NCBI GenBank assembly: GCA_007922305.1
Contig: ML677476.1
Coordinates: 439,675 to 503,674, forward strand
Reading direction: 5' to 3'
Length of the DNA: 64,000 nt
DNA from: Dermatemys mawii
Taxonomy: Eukaryota > Chordata > Testudines > Dermatemydidae
The translations under genes were made by a program, and so were the position numbers. Shown in pieces: positions 56,826 to 64,000 of the stretch; within the stretch, counting starts at the first letter, position 1; each line of letters begins with the position of its first letter. The notes beneath the pieces are model-generated. The model searched no databases. It was not told the DNA's origin and was given only the letters and a program-made list of their open reading frames with translations.

Positions 56826-57507
56826 GGGCCATGGTTACGCATACAGGATTATAGCGGTATTGATTATAGCTGTCCTCATATACAGCTATAGGGATAGCGC
56901 TATAGCATGGCCACACTGACACCCACCAGTGGTATAGCGTGGCCACATTTGCAGCACTTCAGGCAGCATTGGGAGCAGCGCATTAGGACAGGTATCCCAG
57001 CATTCAGCTGGGTGCAACGTGCTTTTCAAACAAGGGAGGTGAAGGGGGACGTGTTGTCTGTATGCGGAGGGAGAGAGCGAGTGGTTTTTCCATCTTTCTG
57101 AGAGCAGGTCAGCGCATGTCCGTTCACAGAGAAGATTAGCAGGCTTTGTTTTCACACAGGCTCCCTCCTTAAACATTTGCATTGCTTATCTGCCGAGTTA
57201 AGAGAGAAACTCTAAAAAAGGTACTTCCGCATTCCTCCAGCCAAGATCAAAAGAAAGGGAAGAGATGTCAATTGCCTTAAATGGCTCCAGGCATCTGAAG
57301 AGATCACTTGTGGGTGTCCACATTCTCGCCGTAGCGCTACAGCGGGAGTGCTACAGCCCTTATTCCCCATGCGGAGGTGGATTACCAGTAGCGCTATAAC
57401 TCTGAGGTTATAGCGCTCTATGTGCCTCACCAGTGTGGACAGGTAGTGAGTTATAGCGCTCCTGATGACTTTATAGCACTATAAAGTGCCAGTGTAACCA
57501 GGGCCTT
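56826..57507. mobile_element. hAT-like DNA element, about 680 bp
   Basis: Left end GGGCCATGGTTACGCATACA and right end CAGTGTAACCAGGGCC are inverted repeats; subterminal TATAGCGCTATA-like motifs recur near both ends. No transposase reading frame. Confidence 0.75.
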
Positions 57508-58687
57508 GATTAAATCCATGCACCTGATCAGTTCCACAACCAGTGGGGCTACTCATGTACATAAAATTGCTCAACAGAGATGCGGGTAAGAGAAACTGGA
57601 GAAGTGGCTAGAGCTGGCCAGAAAACTGTTCACTTGGCTGTTGAGAAATGTCTTTTCAACAAAACCAATTTTTTTCATAAAATCATATTGATTTTGATTA
57701 AGTTTTCCAGGCACATTTGTGTCAAGATCAGCCCCCCGCCCCCGGTTTATTTCATGCCATGTCAATGATAACTCATAATATTGTAATATAGTGTTGTAAT
57801 AAAACAGTCTGATACTTGGATCTTGAAAAGATAGTACTCAGTGTCATAGTCAGAGGAGCAGCTGTTTCACTATTCCTGTTTGCCTAGAATTAAACAATTG
57901 TATTACAACACAATCCAGTGATGTTTGTTTTCTAGAATGAAGATGTTTCAAGCTACCTTTGATTTTAAAAAATAGAATATTTTGACTGTTCACATGACTT
58001 GGTTTATGACATGTAGTGTGCTACTTCTCCAGACATTATGAAATGTAAAAATATATATAAAATACATTTTAAAAAAAAATGTTAAGGAAAATAACACAGA
58101 TTTTTTTAATTGACACTTCACAGGTCCATCTGAAAATTCTTGGTTTTGTTCCAACTTTGAAGAAAAACAAACTTGGAAATGTCAACATTTCCCATGAAAC
58201 AGTTTCTAGCACAGTCACCCCTTGAAACACCCATCAGAGTGGGACCCAACAACCCTTCCTAAGAGATCATGCTCTTCCCATAGATACCTAGGATGGAGAA
58301 CGAGACCTGCCCACTCCTTGTGCCTAGAAAGCCTTTCCCCATGGAGTTGGGAGTCCGGTCACTCAGCCTTTCCAAAGAATATTTTCATCCTCCACCTCTG
58401 ATTAACATAAAGAACTAGACAACTATCTTACACCATCAGTTTGGATGAGATCTGAGGAAGATCCATAAATACAACAGGGCTTGGTAGCACATCACCAAAC
58501 ACAAGAAGCTATCAAGTACATGTCTGTTAGGTACCGAATCATTATTCCTCAAAGACCTTAGTAAAGAGCGCATTTTTAAAAGTAACACATGCAAGTGACA
58601 GGTTTCAGAGTGGTGTCCGTGTTTGTCTGTATCTGCAAAAAAAATGAAGAGTACTTGTGGCACCTTAGAAACGAACAAATTTATTTG

Positions 58688-58729
58688 GGCATAAGCTCTC
58701 ATGGGCTAAAACCTATAGTACTTCATCAG
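58688..58729 (-). ncRNA. Decayed hammerhead-ribozyme-like motif in Penelope-like end
   Basis: On the minus strand CTGATGA (58729-58723) is followed by an imperfect stem II and then GAGAGC with a GC-TTAT-GC mini stem III. The invariant GAAA box is GAGA here, so activity is unlikely. Confidence 0.45.
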
Positions 58730-58865
58730 ATGCATCGAGTGGAACATACAGTAGGAATATATATATGTATAGAAAACATGAAAAGATGGGGTTGCCATAC
58801 CAACTGTAAGAGACTAATCAATTAAGGTGGGCTATTATCAGCAGGAGAAAAATAACTTTTGTAGT

Positions 58866-59056
58866 ATCAGAGGGGTAGCTGTGTTAATCTGGATCTGCAA
58901 AAGCGACAAAGAGTGTTGTAGCACCTTATAGACTAACAGATCTTAGGGATTTCCTCTGGAGATTTCCACAACATTCATCTGATGAAGTGGGTCTTAGCCC
59001 ACGAAAGCTCATGATCACTAAGATCTGTTAGTCTATAAGGTGTGCAAGACTCTTTG
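58866..59056. mobile_element. Palindromic Penelope-like end nested in another
   Basis: A 191-bp insertion flanked by perfect 13-bp duplications TAACTTTTGTAGT (58853-58865, 59057-59069). Arms at about 58907-58947 and 59019-59056 are inverted copies (CTTATAGACTAACAGATCTT). The loop holds the hammerhead-like motif at 58979-59010. Confidence 0.85.
58979..59010 (+). ncRNA. Hammerhead-ribozyme-like core
   Basis: CTGATGA (58979-58985), stem GTGGG (58987-58991) and CCCAC (58998-59002), then GAAA (59003-59006): the order of a hammerhead catalytic core. One extra A separates the first box and the stem, and stem III (expected GC-TTAT-GC) is broken. Penelope-like elements are known to carry such motifs; activity here is uncertain. 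Confidence 0.5.
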
Positions 59057-59149
59057 TAACTTTTGTAGTGATAATCAGGATGGTCCATTTCAAACAGTTG
59101 ACAAGAAGGTGCGAGTAACAGTAAGAGGAAACAGATTTTAATTTGTGTA

Positions 59150-59374
59150 ATGACCCAGTCACTCCCAGTCTTTATTCAAGTTTAATTTAACAGTATTCAA
59201 TTTGCACATTAATTCCAGATCAGCAGTTTCTCATTGGAGTCTGTTTTGGAAGCCTTTTTGTTGAAGAATTGCCACTTTTAGGTCTGTTACTGAGTGACCA
59301 AAAAGATTGAAGCGTTCTCCTACTAGTTTTTGAATGTTATGTTTCCTGATGTCAGATTTGCATCCATTTATTAA
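59150..59374 (-). pseudogene. GIY-YIG endonuclease C-terminal fragment of a Penelope-like element
   Basis: Minus-strand reading: NGCKSDIRKHNIQKLVGERF, NLFGHSVTDLKVAIL and QQKGFQNRLQ, then a stop and ETADLELMCKLNT. This matches the end of the GIY-YIG nuclease domain of animal Penelope-like elements. The N-terminal catalytic GIY and YIG motifs are not present. Confidence 0.75.
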
Positions 59375-59867
59375 AACACATGGAAGTGTTTGCACAAGAC
59401 ATGGACGGGACTGATGCTATAGGAAGAAAAGTGAACACCACGTATGCAGATGTCTAAACAATGACATGCTGGTCCCATTTAGTGGTTGGAAGGAAACAGT
59501 TTTCCTGCCCTGCAAGAATTTTCTATTTTTCAAAATTTTTCTATTTGTCCCATTCTAAAGTGGGACAAAACGTCAATGTCAAAAGAGTTCACAAACCGAA
59601 AATAAATAAACTGGAAAGTGTCTAAATGAAAATGTTTCATTCAGACTTAGACCTTCATAAACTCCTTCATGGAAATTAAGCTACACTTTGAAATGAAAAG
59701 GTTTTTTAAAAAGAAACATTGGAAAAGGGATGCTTCAGCAATTTTGAAACTGTTTTCTCAATCCTTTTCCTGATGCCAATTCTGTATTATGTTCAATACA
59801 AGCTGACTGCTTCCTCTGTGAACAAATCTATTGACCTCTGTCACTGGGCACCTCCATGGCTACCCAG

Positions 59868-60099
59868 TAGGGTGACCAGACAACAAGTGTGAAAAATCGG
59901 GACTGTGGGTGGGGGATAATAGGAGTGTATATATGAAAAAGATCCAAAAATCGGGACTGTGGGTGGGGGATACTAGGAGTGTATATATGAAAAAGATCCA
60001 AAAATCGGGACTGTGGGTGGGGGATACTAGGAGTGTATATATGAAAAAGATCCAAAAATCGGGACTGTCTCTATAAAATCGGGACATCTGGTCACCCTT
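59868..60099. mobile_element. MITE of the TAGGGTGACCAGA family with internal tandem expansion
   Basis: Ends TAGGGTGACCAGAC and CATCTGGTCACCCTT are inverted repeats; the 8-bp duplication CTACCCAG is perfect (59860-59867, 60100-60107). Unit A keeps the empty site CCACCCAG near 17887. It is larger than the 134-bp copy at 26054 because of three internal repeats. Confidence 0.93.
59897..60058 (+). repeat. 54-bp tandem repeat, three units
   Basis: TCGGGACTGTGGGTGGGGGA begins at 59897, 59951 and 60005, and the next TCGGGACTGT begins at 60059. The units are almost identical (ATAAT versus ATACT). As 54 is divisible by three, the minus strand shows a spurious 18-residue peptide repeat. Confidence 0.95.
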
Positions 60100-60444
60100 C
60101 TACCCAGTGTGCTATCCTGCCTGGTCTGTTTCTCGGGCTCTTAAACACAAACACACACCAGGCTGTTTCCCTTTCACCACATATGTAGTTATGCATCACT
60201 TATTTCAAGCTTACAGTGCAAGGCCATTACCACACACAGCCCTTTCTCCTCCACCTAGCCCTAGGCTCACCCTATTCCTCTCACTTATATCCTCTAAATC
60301 ACTGAGCTAATTGCCTCATTAACCCAGCAATTGTCAAACAAGTGTCTGTAGTCCCCAACAGAAACTGGTTAATCACCTTCAATTAAGCCTGCACTCCTCT
60401 CAGTGCTGCAGCAAACCCCAGTGACCAATCTGCTATTAATAGTT

Positions 60445-61137
60445 AAGGCTCCATGTTGGTCATGGAAGTCACGGAGGTCACAGATTCTGTGACACTCCAT
60501 GACTTCTGCTGCAGCCGGCGTGTCTGGCCCAGGGGCTGCCTCAACACCCCTGGACCAGGTGCACCAGCCACTTCTGGGGCAGTTTCGGGGCCCTCGCCCT
60601 CCAGCAACAGGAGTTTGGGCGTAGGAGGGGCTCAGCAACTCCCCTCCCTCATCTCCTAGCTCCCTCTCCCCACAGGCACTGCCCCCACAACTCCCATTGG
60701 CCGTAGTTCTCAGCCAATGGGAACTGCAGAACCGGGGCTTGAGGCGGAGCCGGGTAGGGAGCTTGCCCCAGTCCCACCAGCCCCTACCCCAAAACCCACA
60801 CCAGCAACGTCCCCTGGGCTGCGACTCTGTTTCTGAGTGCCTGCACCGCACCAGGTCACAATCCCTCCAAAACCTGCACACATACCCAGCACCCACACTG
60901 CTCTCAACATGCCACAACTCCCCCCTGAGCACACGCAGCATCCTCTGGGCCATGAACCCCCTCCCCAGGATCTGCCGCATCCCCAGGGCTGCCCTGCCAG
61001 GCTGCCCCCTCCCCCAAATTTTAGTTAGGCATATATAGTAAAAGTCACGGACAGCTCATAGGCCATGAATTTTTGTTTACTGCCCATGACCTATACATTA
61101 CTTTTACTAAAAATACCCGTGACTAAAATGTAGCCTT
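60445..61137. mobile_element. GC-rich DNA element with subterminal hairpins, downstream of copy B
   Basis: Ends AAGGCTCCATG and AAATGTAGCCTT are inverted repeats. Hairpins near both ends match those of 47252-47983 (GTCACGGAGGTCACAG at the left, AGTAAAAGTCACGGACAG at the right). Unit A is uninterrupted near 18255. TA lies just outside each end, but the target duplication is not certain. The 203-codon frame inside is accidental. Confidence 0.82.
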
Positions 61138-61640
61138 ACTAATAATGGCCTGTCACAATCTCATGGGTACAATACCTCTCCCACATACATCACAATGCAG
61201 GATTGAGGCCTATAATTGCTCCTCTTCTATTGTACAGATTCAGCACTGAGTATGGTGGGGCAAAGCTAAATTTGGCAGAAATTGGTTAATGGAAATGGCC
61301 AAAAATGCACTAGATTTAAAAGGCAGGTGGTGTTATTATCCTACAGGATGTGGTTTTTTTAAACAAAAAAATACCCAAACACTTTTAGAGCTCTTTGACA
61401 ATTGGAAGGCGACTATAGTATCTTGTGAAAGAATTTTTTTGCTGTCTTTTTTCTTTTAATGCGAATACCATCTTTTGTCACTTTGGAAAGTGTTGACCAT
61501 TCCCATATATAGGTCAAAAAAGGGAAAATGTCACATAAAATTAATTGGTTTCTTCCCAGTTGAAATTCAAAATTTAGGCTAATTGTCAAAACGGTGAAAT
61601 TTGAAAATCTTTAACCAGTCCTCCATGCTATACTTCAAAA

Positions 61641-62159
61641 AAAAAACAACCTTAAACTTTGTAATCTATAACTTAGATTTGTACAAGACAGGAAGTAATG
61701 ACAAAAGAAATAATCAATTAAGGGAATATTAGGCAGAATAATTCAGAAATCAAAAAGATAGAAACTTGAAATGGCCCCAAGAGGCTTTATCTAGACCCAA
61801 ACCCTCTTTAACTGTACCAGCATAGTTGCTAGACTTCCCCCTTCCTTCTCTGATGCTGCCTTCAGAGCTGGGTGGCTGGAGAATGGCAGTTTCTGGCCGA
61901 GGGCATAGCTCTGAAGGCAACAGCATAGAAATAAGGGTAGCAATACCAGTCCCTACTTGTGTGCTGGTGTTCAGAGCTGGACTTCGAGCCAGCAGCCACT
62001 GGTCCCCAGCCACAGAGCTAAGAAGGCAGCGCTGCCATCAGGAGCAGCACAGAAGTAAGGTGACAATACCAAGACACACACACCCCATTTACAATAATCT
62101 GGCACCCCCCAATACACACACACAATTTCCTTTTGGGTCAGGACTCCTCCAGTTATAAC
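61641..62159. other. Gene-free stretch right of the duplication
   Basis: No coding or RNA gene seen. A patch at 61850-62050 (GGCAGTTTCTGGCCGAGGG, CAGCCACTGGTCCCCAGCC) is moderately GC-rich and may be a transposon body, without visible ends. Confidence 0.4.
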
Positions 62160-62275
62160 ATCATGAAACTTCACATTTAAATATCTGAAACTGTGAAATT
62201 TATCATTTTTAAAATCCTTTGACCATGAAATTGAACAAAATGGACCTTGAATTTGGTAGGGTCCTACGCATGACA
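62160..62275. mobile_element. MITE fragment
   Basis: CATGAAACTTCACATTTAAA, TTTGACCATGAAATTGAAC and the terminal AATTTGGTAGGGTCCTA are typical of an amniote hAT-type MITE; related to the fragment ending at 52127. Confidence 0.5.
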
Positions 62276-62454
62276 AACAGCAGTAAAGGGCAGCACGACA
62301 TCACAATGATTAATTACAGTGCGAGGTCGTGACCCAGCAATATCTCAGTGCAAGAGGGCAAAGGCCTTAGTGGTAACTGGAAGTGAGAATCAGCTGGCCT
62401 GACCAGTTCAGAGTACCCAACTCACTAACGTCATAACCTCTATGCAAGATATCA

Positions 62455-62655
62455 ATAGAGCATGAGAACGGCCATACTGGGTCAGACCAAAGGTCCATCT
62501 AGCCCAGTATCTTGTCTTCTGACAGTGGCCAGTGCCAAGTGCCCCAGAGAGAATGAACAGAACAGGTAATCATCAAGTGATCCATCCCCTGTTGCTTATT
62601 CCCAGCTTCTGGCAAATGGAAGTTAGGGACACCATGCCTGCCCATCCTGGCTAAC
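62455..62655 (-). mobile_element. CR1 3' end fragment
   Basis: Starts with GAACGGCCATACTGGGTCAG and continues through AGAATGAACAGAACAGG to GCCCATCCTGGCTAACAG, as in the 3' end of the CR1 at 5719. Confidence 0.88.
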
Positions 62656-64000
62656 AGAAAGCTAATAACCCCAAATTCTTAATATTATTGTGTGGGGTAT
62701 GTGTGAGAGACAAGTTCAAAATTAGAAACATAATGGGAACTATGATCTTAAATTGTATTTGCCGGCTACAGCTGAAGTTACCCCACTGTAGACAAAGGAA
62801 TGTGTTTCTGCCATCTAGAAGGTATTGCCAGGGAACATTAAAAGACAACGGAAATGCAATTTACATAAGAGATAAACAGACGCATCGTGACACACCAGGG
62901 TACAGTCCAGACTCATGAGTAGCTGTATCACCCATGCCATCTAACCTGGGGAACCCTTTATATTGCTTTGCTGCTGTAGCCTTCAGCCTGGACTGACCAC
63001 AAATAGCATCCAGCACCCAAGTCATTCCCAGCTCTGTCTGTGTGTAATGCAGCCAACCAGACACATCTTGGCTCTTTCCAGCCTTGATTATACTGCAAGT
63101 TGACTCCAGTACACCACAGTCTTAGATTAGATTTTCCCTCAGAAATATATGTCCTGTATTGCCTAGCCCTTCCTTGGACAATACACATTAAACAAAGTTG
63201 TCATTTCTTTAACAGAAATAATATGCACATAACTTGCCACTCCAAATGGAGTTTCGCAAACATTTCAATTCAAACACACTGGATTAGATAAAACAATGTT
63301 ATTAGCTACAAAGACAGAGATTTTAAGGGAGTACAAGTAATGAGGCTTAAAATGAGGAAATGATTACAAGAAAATAAAGTTAAAAATCTGTTGGTGACTA
63401 ACTTAACAAACCATATTCGGTTCAAGCAAAGTTTCTCACCACCTGCTTTCAGCAGTCATACTGACCAAACTTCCCAGGTCAAGACCCCTTCTCTCATTAT
63501 CCAACAAATGCTTCCTTTGTCCTTTCTGGTGTCATGAATTCGATGAGCAGGGAGGAGAGATGTGCCTTGAGGTGTCTGCTCCATGCCTGAAACACATTTC
63601 CAGCTGAGAGTCAGGAGAAAACAACCTATGGAGAAGTATTTTCACTTCTGCTTTTCCTCGCCTGTTTGAGCTTTGTCTACCCTTTCTTCCTGATGACTCA
63701 GTTTCCTGCTTAAAAGCAAATTAATCAGCACACATATTCCTTTGTTTGAGACAGACCTGTCTGCCAACTTTGGCTGTGGTTTGGAACATGAGTTAATAAC
63801 TTCATTCAGGGAAATCTGACAACTTCCCATACAATGTTGCCACAATATTTCAGCAGGACAATACTGCGCCCAGCTTCTGATTTTTCACTCTGGCTGGACC
63901 CTTGGCTCTGGCATTTGGTATCTAACTTTGTCTCCAATCCTCAGCTTTGATTCCTGACTCTGGCTCTGGCTTGTCCAGTGGGCTGGTAACTGGCAGGCAA
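62656..64000. other. Gene-free right end of the window
   Basis: No coding exons, RNA genes or clear mobile elements are visible. In particular, no third CRISP exon (CAP signatures or cysteine-rich C-terminus) was found here. Confidence 0.45.

Larger units (their letters stand above)
51910..58440. other. B-unit-specific 6.5-kb block without a gene
   Basis: Lies where unit A has only about 480 bases (16070-16550). I find no coding or RNA gene; it holds the small elements listed separately at 52265, 52960, 53486, 54425, 54535 and 56826. Around 51915-52127 a decayed element ends in CATGAAATTGGTAGGGCC. The rest shows nothing recognisable. Confidence 0.5.
58598..59374 (-). mobile_element. Penelope-like retroelement 3' end, interrupted
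   Basis: Flanked by 14-bp duplications AACACATGCAAGTG (58584-58597) and AACACATGGAAGTG (59375-59388); unit A is uninterrupted at about 16723-16744. The minus strand carries a GIY-YIG endonuclease end, then untranslated sequence and a hammerhead-like terminal segment. A second small insertion at 58866-59056 lies inside it. Confidence 0.82.
58440..61640 (+). repeat. Segmental duplication, unit B (downstream part)
   Basis: Counterpart of 16550-18615, expanded by three insertions absent from A: 58598-59374 (Penelope-like), 59868-60099 (MITE) and 60445-61137 (GC-rich DNA element). No gene is visible between them. Confidence 0.85.

Noticed and set aside
56557..56946. 129-codon minus-strand open frame
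   Set aside because: It runs into the hAT-like element at 56826, has no family motif, and appears accidental.
59828..60087. Minus-strand open frames with an 18-residue repeat, resembling a repeat protein; also a CRISPR-like regular spacing
   Set aside because: The repeats are a 54-bp tandem triplication inside a MITE, with no spacers and a eukaryotic context.
60369..60980. 203-codon minus-strand open frame
   Set aside because: It crosses the boundary of the GC-rich element at 60445 and has no recognisable domain; the related element at 47252 does not conserve it.

Overview
This is a vertebrate nuclear window, most likely from a turtle. The evidence is intron-split genes with GT-AG splice sites, AT-rich introns, and a dense load of CR1 LINEs, Penelope-like ends, hAT/MITE DNA transposons and MIR-like SINEs of reptilian type. 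The species call is an inference from the repeat types. No rRNA, tRNA, CRISPR or prokaryotic structure was seen, and no viral genes were recognised.

The only cellular genes I can support are two tandem, same-strand genes for secreted cysteine-rich secretory proteins (CRISP; CAP domain plus hinge and ion-channel-regulator-like C-terminus). Copy A has coding exons at 2395-2454, 3628-3744, 4980-5067, 8491-8636, 9960-10054, 12141-12229 and 14705-14832. Copy B has them at 37055-37114, 44101-44217, 44702-44789, 45959-46104, 46691-46785, 48742-48830 and 50838-50965. Every exon is open, exon lengths and phases are identical between copies, and each predicts a 240-residue protein with 16 cysteines. 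The two proteins differ at about 52 of 240 positions. The differences concentrate in the last exon, where copy A is acidic and copy B basic.

The genes lie in a large segmental duplication. Positions 1-16070 match 34567-51910, and 16550-18615 match 58440-61640. The right-hand segments are separated by about 6.5 kb present only in the B unit. The spacer (18.6-34.5 kb) holds an unclassified complex repeat (possibly DIRS-like), CR1 fragments, nested MITEs, a CR1-derived tandem repeat, and a possible TATA box and untranslated first exon for copy B near 32.6 kb. The equivalent for copy A would lie left of the window.

Most insertions are private to one copy and several have a recognisable empty site in the other, so they postdate the duplication: hAT elements at 4002-4775 and 10371-11276, a CR1 at 5719-7861 and a Penelope-like end at 8054-8170 in A; a foldback hAT split by a rearranged CR1 at 38278-43912, other hAT/MITE elements at 47252-47983, 48286-48511, 59868-60099 and 60445-61137, and a Penelope-like insertion at 58598-59374 in B. 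A CR1 tail and a MIR-like element in intron 6 are shared and therefore older. The remaining long open frames are accidental frames in GC-rich repeats or decayed transposon proteins.
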